55,839 bases of DNA from CAZTZY01 sp964617765 (lineage in GTDB: Bacteria > Pseudomonadota > Gammaproteobacteria > Pseudomonadales > DT-91), in NCBI GenBank assembly GCA_964617765.1, contig CAZTZY010000005.1:1-55839 (forward strand), read 5' to 3'. Positions 6,914 through 15,360 of this stretch are shown here, piece by piece. The translations under genes and the position numbers were made by a program. Each line of letters begins with the position of its first letter. Positions within the stretch are counted from its first letter, which is position 1. The notes beneath the pieces are model-generated. The model was not told the DNA's origin. It searched no databases and saw nothing but the letters and a program-made list of their open reading frames with translations.

Positions 6914-7974
6914 TTCAATATTTCCTTTAAGTCGCTCAGGTTGCGAATAGAGTGGGCCAGGTCTGTTATTTCATACGATTGATCGTTAATCCTGTCCAGA
7001 TACTGGTCAATATTTTTGGCCTGCATTTTTTTATTGTTGTGATAAATATTGTTATATAACGCTGAAAATACCGGGTTGCTGTCGAGTAACTGATGACGTG
7101 CCATTTCTATATCATGTAGTTGTTGCTGCAATTGTTGGCACAGCGTTGTCATAACTTCTTGCTCTACCAGCAAATCAGCGGCATCGACATGTTCGGCATA
7201 TAAATTGACTATGGTATAAATATCGTTAGATTCGCGTGCCGCCAGCAATGTAGCCATTAATTGGTGTTTGTGGGCTTTCAGGGTTTCGTCTTGTTCTTTA
7301 TCGGGATGCAAGGCATTGGCGGTGCGGCGAAACAAGGTTTTTAGCCATTTGTCGCCATCACTGGGGTTGGCTGTTTCTGTGAATTTTTCTTTCTCTAGTT
7401 CGGGCTTGGGCTCTGGTTCCTGTTCGTCATTCATAAAACCAAACAGGTCATCCTGGTATTCTGCTTTCTTCGATTCTTGCCGGGCTTTATCTTCGTCAAA
7501 TATGCCTTCAAAATTTTCAAAGAACTCGTCGATATCATCGAAGCGGTTGGCTTGCTCCATCTGCTCATGCATTTCATCCACATCCATATCCATATCCAGA
7601 TGGTTAGCCAGCAACTGATAATATTGCTCTACCAGTTCGCGGCTTTTTTCGCGATCGAGTGGCGTGATCATTTCAATGTTTTCCATGATCCATACACCCA
7701 GCTCCTGCCGTTGCCATTGCGACAGGCTTTTGCGTTTGAAGAATTCCAGTAGCTTCTCGATAAGTTCTGAATACGGCAAAACCAGCTGCCTTTCAACGGG
7801 CAGGATTCTTTCCTGGTAGATAACCGAAAGCTCATCCAGTGATAACTGTAGTTTTTCGTTAGCCTGTTTTTGTTTTTTGACTTTGGCCCATAACTTATCG
7901 AACAAGCTTTGTTCAGTGCCTTTGGCTGTTGTTGACGATTGGTTTTTGGGAGGCTTGGCAATAGCGATTTTCAT
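6862..7974 (-). CDS. J-domain protein with long N-terminal extension
   Basis: 370 residues. A J-domain-like segment near residues 206-275, LKTLFRRTANALHPDKEQ, carries the HPD signature (about 223-225) needed to stimulate Hsp70 (DnaK). The following helix has KHQLMATLLAARESNDIYTI. The ~200 residues before it are predicted helical, then acidic (many D/E at 125-200). There is no Gly/Phe-rich region, zinc finger or DnaJ C-terminal domain, so this is a class C type co-chaperone with an unknown client. The membrane-protein gene ends 13 bases upstream, so they may be co-transcribed. Its last codons and 3' flank are duplicated at 5621-5676. Confidence 0.72.
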   Translation of the reverse strand: MKIAIAKPPKNQSSTTAKGTEQSLFDKLWAKVKKQKQANEKLQLSLDELSVIYQERILPVERQLVLPYSELIEKLLEFFKRKSLSQWQRQELGVWIMENIEMITPLDREKSRELVEQYYQLLANHLDMDMDVDEMHEQMEQANRFDDIDEFFENFEGIFDEDKARQESKKAEYQDDLFGFMNDEQEPEPKPELEKEKFTETANPSDGDKWLKTLFRRTANALHPDKEQDETLKAHKHQLMATLLAARESNDIYTIVNLYAEHVDAADLLVEQEVMTTLCQQLQQQLHDIEMARHQLLDSNPVFSALYNNIYHNNKKMQAKNIDQYLDRINDQSYEITDLAHSIRNLSDLKEILKYRFEESRYRDEWPDFY

Positions 7975-7987
7975 GTCTTTACCGTGT

Positions 7988-9541
7988 TTATTGATACATC
8001 CAGTTTAGCTGGCTGCCTTCAGGCAGGGTGATAGCAAACTGTTGTAACTGCGTTTTTACGTTCGCGGCGTCTTTTTCATTACGCACAAAAAAACTCACCG
8101 GATACCATGCGGTAATCTTGGGGCCAGTAACATCCAGTTCTGCCACTTTTTTCCAGTTTGCCGGCACCTGCGCAAACCAGGTGGCGTTTTGATAGATCAT
8201 GATTAATTCAATATTTTTTTCCGTTACCAGATCATCCATCCATTGCGCATCGGTACTGCTTTTGCGTAATTCGCGCGCTTCGCTTGAACCCAGCCCCCAA
8301 AGATCTAACACATAGTTATTGTTTTGATAACTGGCCCAGCCCAGGTCATTCACGGCCACCGGTTTTTTGTAGATGCCGGTGATAAAACGGTGCATCTGGT
8401 ATTGCTGATGATAGATATTGCTGGATGCAAGTGGGCTGGAACCTAAAACGACGATGCTTTCAATCAAGGCTACCAGTACACAGAACCCTGCCAGTATTTT
8501 TGCCGCGCGCTGTTGCGGTAATGAGGTATAGATTGTGATAAATATGATTAACGCAAATGCCCATAGCGACATTTCATAGCGGAAATACCAGCCCACACGG
8601 CCACCGAGAAGATGCAACAGCAAGGCCAATGCGGTTATTGCACTCAGCAGGCGTTTATTGGCAGGCAGCATTTTCATGATGCTGGTCGCACAGAAATAAA
8701 CGGCCATTAGCAACAGGGCTATCGATTTAAGGGTATTGGGAAAAGCAAAATTCCGGCTGAAGTTATTGAAGAGTTTTTGCAAACCACTGGCGGCAATATC
8801 GGATTTTGCCAGCACCGAATCGGGCAGGTAATTCAAGCCAAGGTTTAACAGGAACATTGAAAACATGCCCAGACAGGCAACAATCACCAACCCTGAAACC
8901 AGGCTTTTTATCCAATCTTTTTGTAAAAACAGGAATAACAAAGCGACAGCCGAGATAATGGCATTTTCATAACGCACCAGCGGTGACAGGATAATAGCGG
9001 TTATTAGCCAGAGCGATGTTGTTCCGGTTTGAACCTTGTGTATAAGGCCCCAGACAATTATGACTGCCAGCAATACTTGCAGGTTATGTTCCATGCCTAT
9101 TAGCGTTAAACCCGTGAGGTTTACTGCCAGCATAAATACCATTAACAGGAAAACCTGTACTTTAGCTGATAATGGGCGGCCTTGTTCTTGCTGTAATTTG
9201 TTAATTACCTGACTGGCAACTAACAAGGTTAACATGGCGAATGTGGCGTTCAACAACAAGACCAGACAGCTTGTATAAGGCAGTGCAGTGAGTGGCGCTA
9301 TCAGTATTGGCCAAAGAATCGATGATGAGGGTGCAGAATACTCTTGCAGGTTTACGCCATAATGCCCGTGCCAGATATTTTCTGCCAGGGCAAGATGGAT
9401 ATAGGGATCATCCAGGGTAAATACAAAATGGCCGTTATTGAGTATCAGAATGGCTGTTAGTTCGATGGCCAGCAACACAATAAAACCGGCCAATACTAAT
9501 AATATCGGCTTGGGAAAAATTGTCTGGTGTGCTGGCTTCAT
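7988..9541 (-). CDS. multi-spanning membrane protein, GT-C glycosyltransferase-like
   Basis: 517 residues with about ten or more hydrophobic segments, the first at residues ~12-32, and a soluble C-terminal domain of ~120 residues. After the first segment comes TLDDPYIHLALAENIWHGHYG. An acidic pair followed by an aromatic-rich loop is the arrangement seen in the first periplasmic loop of GT-C glycosyltransferases (dolichyl-phosphate-mannose/ArnT type). It may therefore transfer a sugar from a polyprenyl-phosphate carrier, but I cannot confirm the family. It lies between the SCO gene and the J-domain gene; neither neighbour explains its job. Confidence 0.5.
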   Translation of the reverse strand: MKPAHQTIFPKPILLVLAGFIVLLAIELTAILILNNGHFVFTLDDPYIHLALAENIWHGHYGVNLQEYSAPSSSILWPILIAPLTALPYTSCLVLLLNATFAMLTLLVASQVINKLQQEQGRPLSAKVQVFLLMVFMLAVNLTGLTLIGMEHNLQVLLAVIIVWGLIHKVQTGTTSLWLITAIILSPLVRYENAIISAVALLFLFLQKDWIKSLVSGLVIVACLGMFSMFLLNLGLNYLPDSVLAKSDIAASGLQKLFNNFSRNFAFPNTLKSIALLLMAVYFCATSIMKMLPANKRLLSAITALALLLHLLGGRVGWYFRYEMSLWAFALIIFITIYTSLPQQRAAKILAGFCVLVALIESIVVLGSSPLASSNIYHQQYQMHRFITGIYKKPVAVNDLGWASYQNNNYVLDLWGLGSSEARELRKSSTDAQWMDDLVTEKNIELIMIYQNATWFAQVPANWKKVAELDVTGPKITAWYPVSFFVRNEKDAANVKTQLQQFAITLPEGSQLNWMYQ

Positions 9542-9597
9542 TTTTATTATTTTCCGTTTAACGGTTAAGCCGCCGTATGTATGTTAAGCAATGACCG

Positions 9598-10248
9598 CTA
9601 ATAATCTTTAAACAAAGCGCGGGCAGACTCGTAATGCTGGACAAAACCTTCGGCAGTAAAAGGGGGTTTGAAAAAGCCCTGGTAATCGCCATAAGGGTTG
9701 ATCAGGAAAATATAACCAGAATGATCAACCAGGTAATTCTCGCCGCCGCCAGGTACTTTCTGGAACGGTGCGCCAAGGTTAGTCGCAAAGCCATGGATCT
9801 TCAAAAACTCACCCGTCACCCCGGTAAAATCCTTGTTAAAGTAAGCCATATACTGTTGTAGTTGCGCTGCGGTATCACGCGCAGGATCAACAGAAACCAT
9901 CACCACTTGCGTGCTCTTTTTCAGCTTTTTATCTTCAATCGATGTAACAGCTTTGTTCAGCATAGCCAGTGTGGTAGGGCACACATCCGCGCAAAAGGTG
10001 AAACCAAAAAACACCAGCGTCCAATGGCCTTTCAGCCGTTCATTATTGAATGCCTGGCCTTGCTGGTCGATTAAGGTGAAGGGTTTGATGATGCGCGGTT
10101 GCTCGTATAAAAATACACCTCGCTCTTTCAATTGCTCGGTATTCAATACCGGCTTGCTGAGCATCTTATTGACTAACAATCCCACCATCAGCGCCATAAA
10201 CAGACACAGAAATATAACCGTTTTGATAATGCCTTTTTTAGCGCTCAT
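9598..10248 (-). CDS. SCO1/SenC family copper chaperone for cytochrome c oxidase
   Basis: Membrane-anchored thioredoxin-fold protein that delivers copper to the CuA site of cytochrome c oxidase or reduces its cysteines. The sequence has one N-terminal membrane segment, then the metal-binding CxxxC in FGFTFCADVCPTTL and the conserved His in YLVDHSGYIFLINP. The open frame extends to 10284, but the ATG at 10248 directly precedes the hydrophobic anchor and avoids a 26-base overlap with the heme O synthase gene, so I chose it (216 residues). It is last in the assembly operon, matching its place after COX15 and CyoE in related genomes. Confidence 0.9.
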   Translation of the reverse strand: MSAKKGIIKTVIFLCLFMALMVGLLVNKMLSKPVLNTEQLKERGVFLYEQPRIIKPFTLIDQQGQAFNNERLKGHWTLVFFGFTFCADVCPTTLAMLNKAVTSIEDKKLKKSTQVVMVSVDPARDTAAQLQQYMAYFNKDFTGVTGEFLKIHGFATNLGAPFQKVPGGGENYLVDHSGYIFLINPYGDYQGFFKPPFTAEGFVQHYESARALFKDY

Positions 10249-10258
10249 AACGATAAAC

Positions 10259-11191
10259 TCATAGCGGCAACCTGATAAAGACATTATCGGGGATTGGTGG
10301 CAACACCCAATGATCCACCAGCATAATGAGGAATAAGGCCATCAGGTAAATAATGGAATAGGCAAAGGTTTGCATCGGGGCTTTTTCATTTTTGCCGATC
10401 ATTAATACGGTTGCCCAATATAGAAAACCCAATCCCAAAATTACTGCACCGAGCAAATAGATAAACCCGCTCATTCTTGTTGCAAAGGGTAATAATGTCA
10501 CCACAAACATGATAATGGTGTAAAACATGATATGCAGACGTGTATATTTATCGCCGTGAGTTACTGGCAGCATAGGTACATCAACCTTGGCATACTCTTC
10601 CTTGCGATGTATGGCCAGCGCCCAAAAATGCGGCGGCGTCCAGGCAAAGATTATCATGACCAATAACAGGCCATGCCCACCTACTTCGTTAGTCACTGCA
10701 GTCCAGCCCAAAAGCGGCGGCATTGCCCCGGCCAGCCCACCAATCACAATATTTTGTGGCGTGGCATGCTTTAGAAACAGCGTATAGATAACCGCATAAC
10801 CTAACAGTGAGGCCAAAGTCAGCCATGCCGTCAGCTGGTTAATATACATAATGAGGATTGCCATGCCCGTAACACCTAATACCATCGCAAAAATTGAAGC
10901 ATGCATGGCAGGGATTTTACCGGTGGCTATCGGGCGGTTGGTGGTGCGCGCCATAACAGCATCAATACGGCGATCAACCAGATGATTCACTGCGGCTGCG
11001 GCTCCTGCACACAACCCTATACCCAGATTGCCCCAGATCAAAATGTCTAATGGAACCATGCCTGGGGCCGCCATAAACATGCCTATAACAGAGGTGAGCA
11101 ACATGAGCCATACCACATTAGGCTTGGTCAGTTCGTAATAGTCGCGCCAGGAAACGGTGCTGCTTTCTGTTGTTTCCGCATTATTGGTCAT
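10259..11191 (-). CDS. ctaB: protoheme IX farnesyltransferase (heme O synthase)
   Basis: Integral membrane prenyltransferase that adds a farnesyl group to protoheme, giving heme O. The 310 residues include the UbiA-superfamily aspartate-rich motif NHLVDRRIDAVMARTTNRP near residue 68 and several hydrophobic helices. HATPQNIVIGGLAGAMPPLLGW is characteristic of CyoE/CtaB. The heme A synthase gene ends one base before its start, so the two steps heme to heme O to heme A are encoded together. Length and motifs are normal. Confidence 0.96.
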   Translation of the reverse strand: MTNNAETTESSTVSWRDYYELTKPNVVWLMLLTSVIGMFMAAPGMVPLDILIWGNLGIGLCAGAAAAVNHLVDRRIDAVMARTTNRPIATGKIPAMHASIFAMVLGVTGMAILIMYINQLTAWLTLASLLGYAVIYTLFLKHATPQNIVIGGLAGAMPPLLGWTAVTNEVGGHGLLLVMIIFAWTPPHFWALAIHRKEEYAKVDVPMLPVTHGDKYTRLHIMFYTIIMFVVTLLPFATRMSGFIYLLGAVILGLGFLYWATVLMIGKNEKAPMQTFAYSIIYLMALFLIMLVDHWVLPPIPDNVFIRLPL

Positions 11192-11192
11192 G

Positions 11193-12425
11193 TCAAACCG
11201 CCTTTTTTACGGTAAATGTTCTATGCATGAGAGTAACCATGGTCAGCAACAGAAATGCGCCGCCCGCGTTATGTGCCACTGCAACTGGTAATGGAAAATG
11301 GAATAATATATTGGATAAACCCAAACAAACCTGCACCGCCAGTGCACCCAAAATCCAGTTTGCCATGTGGCGCGTTTGGGGGCTATGGGCTTTATTGAGC
11401 AGAAAGCAAACCAGCATTAATAATACTGTGGTAATAATAGCGCCAATTCTGTGCGTCATATGTATTGCAATTCGCGCTTCATTATCAAGTTTACCGCCCA
11501 GATAATTGGGTCCTACACCTTGGGTTAAATTAAAACCATTGGCGACATCCATTTCTGGTAACCATTGACCCTGGCATCTTGGCAAATCAGGACAAGCCAC
11601 TGCCGCATAATTGGATGTTGTCCATCCGCCCAGCGCTATCTGGGTTACTACTATCAGAAACGCGATAATGACTAACGGTTTTATTTTTTTAATCTTTTCA
11701 AAACTGCTTTCTGGTAATTGCCAATATTTGTTTTGTAATCGCAGTGTTAATAACCAAAACAATGCCGCCATGGTAAAGCCACCTAATAAATGGAGGGTGA
11801 CTATTTGAGGCCACACCTTAAGTGTCACCGTCCACATACCAAACAATCCTTGCAAGATAACAAAGGCGACAATGAAGGCAGGTAATTTTACCGGCTGTTC
11901 TGCTATGCCTCTGCGCATGCCCAGTAATCCCAAAAATACTACACAGCCCAATACAATTAACCCGATAATGATATCGTAGCTATCATGCATCGCTGCGGCC
12001 GTAATTTTCATGTTTACCTTGATCGCAATCTTGACGATCAACGCTGATACTAACACTATGACAATGGCAATTAATTGTCGATTAAGGGGCTTGTCTTTAC
12101 TCAGGCGAAGAGACAGGAAAAATACTGCCAGGCTGATTAATCCCAGTGAACTGGCAAAAATACGGTGAACCTGTTCGGGCCAGGTTTTATTGGTTTCAAC
12201 AGGGGTTTCATTATACGTTTGATTGGCATTATAAATTTCATGGGAACTATCTGGCCACAATACATGACCATAACAGGTTGGCCAATCAGGGCAGCCGAGG
12301 CCTGCATCGGAAAGTCGTGTAAATGCACCCAACGCAATCACAATAAACACAAAAGGCACGGCTAATGCCGCAAGGATAAATAACGGCTTTCTTTTTTCTG
12401 GCGTTTTTAAAGGATTCATATTCAA
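11193..12425 (-). CDS. ctaA: heme A synthase (COX15/CtaA)
   Basis: Membrane monooxygenase that converts heme O to heme A for aa3-type oxidases. The 410 residues have about eight hydrophobic helices and the COX15 hallmarks: GAFTRLSDAGLGCPDWPTCYG near residue 32, EQVHRIFASSLG, a second half with GGWTTSNYAAVACPDLPRCQG, and the heme-ligating HMTHRIGA and AVAHNAGGA histidines. Both paired-cysteine loops are present. It overlaps nothing and is spaced one base from its neighbours on each side, as in a tight operon. Confidence 0.95.
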   Translation of the reverse strand: MNMNPLKTPEKRKPLFILAALAVPFVFIVIALGAFTRLSDAGLGCPDWPTCYGHVLWPDSSHEIYNANQTYNETPVETNKTWPEQVHRIFASSLGLISLAVFFLSLRLSKDKPLNRQLIAIVIVLVSALIVKIAIKVNMKITAAAMHDSYDIIIGLIVLGCVVFLGLLGMRRGIAEQPVKLPAFIVAFVILQGLFGMWTVTLKVWPQIVTLHLLGGFTMAALFWLLTLRLQNKYWQLPESSFEKIKKIKPLVIIAFLIVVTQIALGGWTTSNYAAVACPDLPRCQGQWLPEMDVANGFNLTQGVGPNYLGGKLDNEARIAIHMTHRIGAIITTVLLMLVCFLLNKAHSPQTRHMANWILGALAVQVCLGLSNILFHFPLPVAVAHNAGGAFLLLTMVTLMHRTFTVKKAV

Positions 12426-12426
12426 C

Positions 12427-13029
12427 TTATGAGTTGCTCAATAAAAACTTCATATCTTTAATCACCGCTTTGTAATCATGCGCATCGGTGTAATACATCA
12501 TTACCCAGCCGGCAGGATCGACCACATAAAAGTTTGCTGTTTGCAGCAGGTCGAGATGTGGATCTTGTTGTACTGCCCAGGCCTTGGCTTTTTCATCTTC
12601 TGTATATATCACTTTTACTTCGGGGTGCTCTTTGGCTAGCCACTGACGGGTTTCGTCCGACAAGGAAGAATCCAGATCAAGATAGATGTTTTCTATCCGT
12701 AACGAATATTTGCCTAACGCTTTGCGTATTTGTCGCGTCAGGTAGAGTTTTTTCTGGCATGCCTGATCACATTCTTTACCCGCTACTACAAGAAAAACCC
12801 ATTTTTTTTCAGGCTGTAACCACTGATATTTTTTGCCTTCACTGCTAGACAATGGGATGTCAGTAATCATTTTCGGAGGCGCTATTAATATGCCCTGGTT
12901 TTTGGATTCCAGATGAATGCCTTCCCGGGTGACATAAAAATAATAGGCTGTCGTTAATAAAATACCTATTAAGGGCAATCCCATAATTAAATACAGGTTT
13001 ATTTTATGGGCATTTTTTGGACTATTCAC
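12427..13029 (-). CDS. membrane-anchored SCO-like (thioredoxin-fold) protein of the oxidase assembly operon
   Basis: 200 residues: one N-terminal membrane segment (about 10-32), then a periplasmic domain. VVAGKECDQACQKKLY (near residue 95) holds a C-x3-C pair at the place of the SCO metal-binding motif, and FYVVDPAGWVMMYYT near the end parallels the SCO 'VDHSG' strand but without its histidine. This position between COX15 and SURF1 is occupied by an uncharacterised protein in Pseudomonas-like cox clusters. I infer a redox or copper role in oxidase assembly. The missing His makes classical SCO copper chemistry doubtful. Confidence 0.6.
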   Translation of the reverse strand: MNSPKNAHKINLYLIMGLPLIGILLTTAYYFYVTREGIHLESKNQGILIAPPKMITDIPLSSSEGKKYQWLQPEKKWVFLVVAGKECDQACQKKLYLTRQIRKALGKYSLRIENIYLDLDSSLSDETRQWLAKEHPEVKVIYTEDEKAKAWAVQQDPHLDLLQTANFYVVDPAGWVMMYYTDAHDYKAVIKDMKFLLSNS

Positions 13030-13050
13030 ATCAACAACCTGTCTATTTAT

Positions 13051-13758
13051 TTATTCGTTACGCTTCAGGCTGGCATAAATAAACAACCCGATGAGCAATA
13101 TGGCCATACCAAACCATTGCATGGCATAAGCGGTATGTTTTTCCGGATTGACATTAACTACTTGCCAATGCTGTTCATAGGCACCTGCGCTAATGCTATC
13201 CAGGCGCAACAAATATGGAGTCGAAATTTTATCATTTTTGCCAATGGCCTTATACAGTTTTTCCAGATTGATCGACCCAATAACACGTGGCCATTTTTGA
13301 CTATTTTCATCTTCTTTTAACTGTAAATTCTCACTGGGCTGGTAAAGGTAACCTTCAAACCTGACTATTCCTGTCGGAGTTTCAATCGTTGGCAATATTT
13401 GCCTATCCAGACTACCTTCAATCCATCCTCTTGAAATGAAAACAATTTTTCCATCTTCGAGGTGTACTGGCTGAATCACCTCGTATCCGAACTTGTTTTT
13501 AAATATCTGATTGTCCAATAAAAAAACTTCTTCGTTCATTTGCCCAGAAAGACTGACGTTACGATAATTTTGTATTTCTGTATTTTTTAAGCGGGAATAT
13601 TCCATGGCCGGCTGATTAATCAGGGCTTCTCGCGCCGCGAGAATTTGGCGTTTTTCCTCCGCACGATCCAGTTGCCAATAACCCAACCGAAATAATATTG
13701 GCAGGAATAACGCTACAAATAGCGTTAATTTCCAGTTAAAGTTCACACGCAAATTCAT
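13051..13758 (-). CDS. SURF1 family cytochrome oxidase assembly protein
   Basis: 235 residues with the SURF1 layout: an N-terminal membrane helix ending in LGYWQLDRAEEKR, a periplasmic domain with VFLLDNQIFKNKFGYEVIQP and FISRGWIEG, and a C-terminal helix after HTAYAMQWFGMAI. SURF1 helps insert heme a3 into cytochrome c oxidase subunit I. It is first in the minus-strand assembly operon and divergent from the DUF2909 gene, with the two starts 29 bases apart. Confidence 0.93.
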   Translation of the reverse strand: MNLRVNFNWKLTLFVALFLPILFRLGYWQLDRAEEKRQILAAREALINQPAMEYSRLKNTEIQNYRNVSLSGQMNEEVFLLDNQIFKNKFGYEVIQPVHLEDGKIVFISRGWIEGSLDRQILPTIETPTGIVRFEGYLYQPSENLQLKEDENSQKWPRVIGSINLEKLYKAIGKNDKISTPYLLRLDSISAGAYEQHWQVVNVNPEKHTAYAMQWFGMAILLIGLFIYASLKRNE

Positions 13759-13787
13759 TGGCGACTGCTCTTCAGGGGATATTTTCT

Positions 13788-14030
13788 ATGTGGTTAAAAA
13801 CTGCCATTCTCATCAATTTTGTTTTGCTGGTCATCAGCTTGTTCAGTAGCTTGTTTATCGTTTACAAGGATGAGGGGCAAAGCATGCGCCCGTTTGCCGC
13901 TCTCGTTACTCGTGTCAGTCTGGCCGTCGTTTTAATGATATTGATTGGTTATGGCCTGGCATCAGGTCAAATTGGCAGTCGCGCACCCTGGGATCATTTC
14001 CCCGCCAGCGCAGCCCCAGCTGGCCATTAG
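13788..14030 (+). CDS. DUF2909 twin-transmembrane protein
   Basis: 80 residues with two hydrophobic segments (about 3-25 and 41-62) joined by a short loop containing YKDEGQSMRPFAALVTRVS, the pattern of DUF2909 proteins. These sit next to SURF1 in Pseudomonas-type cytochrome c oxidase clusters. The frame is open from 13758, but the ATG at 13788 has an AGGGGAT ribosome-binding site and directly precedes the first helix. Function is unknown; a role in oxidase assembly is inferred from its neighbours. Confidence 0.8.
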   Translation: MWLKTAILINFVLLVISLFSSLFIVYKDEGQSMRPFAALVTRVSLAVVLMILIGYGLASGQIGSRAPWDHFPASAAPAGH

Positions 14031-14197
14031 TCAAATAATGGCAGGCAGTTTAGGGCTTTGCATGCCTGCTGGAAACCTTGTTACCATAATATAACCATTG
14101 CCCATTTTTTGCTTGAACATGGCAAGCTTGTGGTTATCTGCTAAAATCGCCCTCCTTATTTTTATTCTGGCCAACTTCCACAATTCGGGGATCCGCT

Positions 14198-15301
14198 ATG
14201 AGCCTTGCTGATAAAGTATTAGCCGTTAACAATGATTTACCGATTCGCACCGACCAGCCCATCCATAGCGGCAAGGTTCGCTCCGTTTACTGGTTAACTG
14301 CTGAAGACAGCCGCCGCCTGATTGCAGAGAAAGGCTACAACGTGCCCGCTGATGCACCTTTGGCGATTATGGTGATCAGTGACCGCATTTCTGCGTTCGA
14401 TTGTATCTGGCACGGTGAAGGTGGCATGAATGGGGTTCCTGGTAAAGGTGCAGCCTTAAATGCCATTTCCAACCACTGGTTCAAATTGTTTCGTGAGCAA
14501 GGCCTGGCAGACAGCCATATTCTCGATATTCCGCATCCTTTTGTCTGGATTGTACAAAAAGCCAAACCGGTATTAATCGAGGCCATTGCCCGTCAATATA
14601 TTACGGGCTCCATGTGGCGCTCTTACTCTAAAGGTGAACGTGATTTTTGTGGTATTCATTTGCCTGAAGGCTTGAAAAAAGACCAAAAATTACCAGAGTT
14701 ATTAATCACTCCTTCAACGAAAGGAATACTCAAAGGCATTCCTGGCGTACCTGAGGCCGATGATGTAAACATTACCCGCAATGATATTGAAAACAACTTT
14801 TCAGCATTCAATTTTAAATGTATCGATGATATCGCTCACTATGAGCGGTTGTTAAAAGAAGGCTTTGCTGTGATTAGCAACGCATTGGCTAATCTTGACC
14901 AGATTTTTGTGGATACCAAGTTTGAATTTGGCTATGTCACCGATAAATCGGGTAATGAAAAACTGATTTATATGGACGAGGTCGGCACACCTGATTCATC
15001 ACGTATTTGGGATGGCCCGGCCTATCGTGCGGGCACTATTATCGAAAATTCCAAAGAAGACTTCCGCCAATTATTGCTGAACCATTTCCCTGATCCTGAC
15101 ATCCTTTTGAATAAGGACCGCATGGAAGAGCGCAAGGCGCTTGCCAACAATAATGCACTGCCAACTTCGGTATTGATGCGAGTATCTGAAACATATTTGA
15201 AGATTGCAGAGAAAATAACAGGCCAGGCTATCACTTTATCTGATAATCCGAAAAAAGAGATTATTGAAATTCTTCGTGATGGATACGATCTGATTGTTTG
15301 A
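14198..15301 (+). CDS. purC: phosphoribosylaminoimidazole-succinocarboxamide synthase (SAICAR synthase)
   Basis: Purine pathway enzyme joining CAIR and aspartate with ATP. The 367 residues are the long form found in vibrios and related gammaproteobacteria (E. coli PurC is 237). Seen motifs include HSGKVRSVYWL near residue 23, VISDRISAFDCIWHGE, a GSMWRSYSKGER segment, and LIYMDEVGTPDSSRIWD for nucleotide/substrate binding. GGGGAT lies just before the ATG. An extended -10 (TGCTAAAAT, ending 14147) may be its promoter. It is a single-gene unit with a terminator shared with glmS. Confidence 0.95.
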   Translation: MSLADKVLAVNNDLPIRTDQPIHSGKVRSVYWLTAEDSRRLIAEKGYNVPADAPLAIMVISDRISAFDCIWHGEGGMNGVPGKGAALNAISNHWFKLFREQGLADSHILDIPHPFVWIVQKAKPVLIEAIARQYITGSMWRSYSKGERDFCGIHLPEGLKKDQKLPELLITPSTKGILKGIPGVPEADDVNITRNDIENNFSAFNFKCIDDIAHYERLLKEGFAVISNALANLDQIFVDTKFEFGYVTDKSGNEKLIYMDEVGTPDSSRIWDGPAYRAGTIIENSKEDFRQLLLNHFPDPDILLNKDRMEERKALANNNALPTSVLMRVSETYLKIAEKITGQAITLSDNPKKEIIEILRDGYDLIV

Positions 15302-15314
15302 CTTCAAAAATTAA

Positions 15315-15337
15315 AAAGGGGCTTTATTAGCCCCTTT
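15315..15337. terminator. bidirectional terminator between purC and glmS
   Basis: AAAGGGGCT-TTATT-AGCCCCTTT is a perfect 9-bp stem with A-rich and T-rich flanks, located between the convergent ends of purC and glmS. Its symmetry lets it serve both strands. The U-tract is short and interrupted. Confidence 0.8.
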
Positions 15338-15360
15338 ACTTTACCGTTATAACCAACTTC

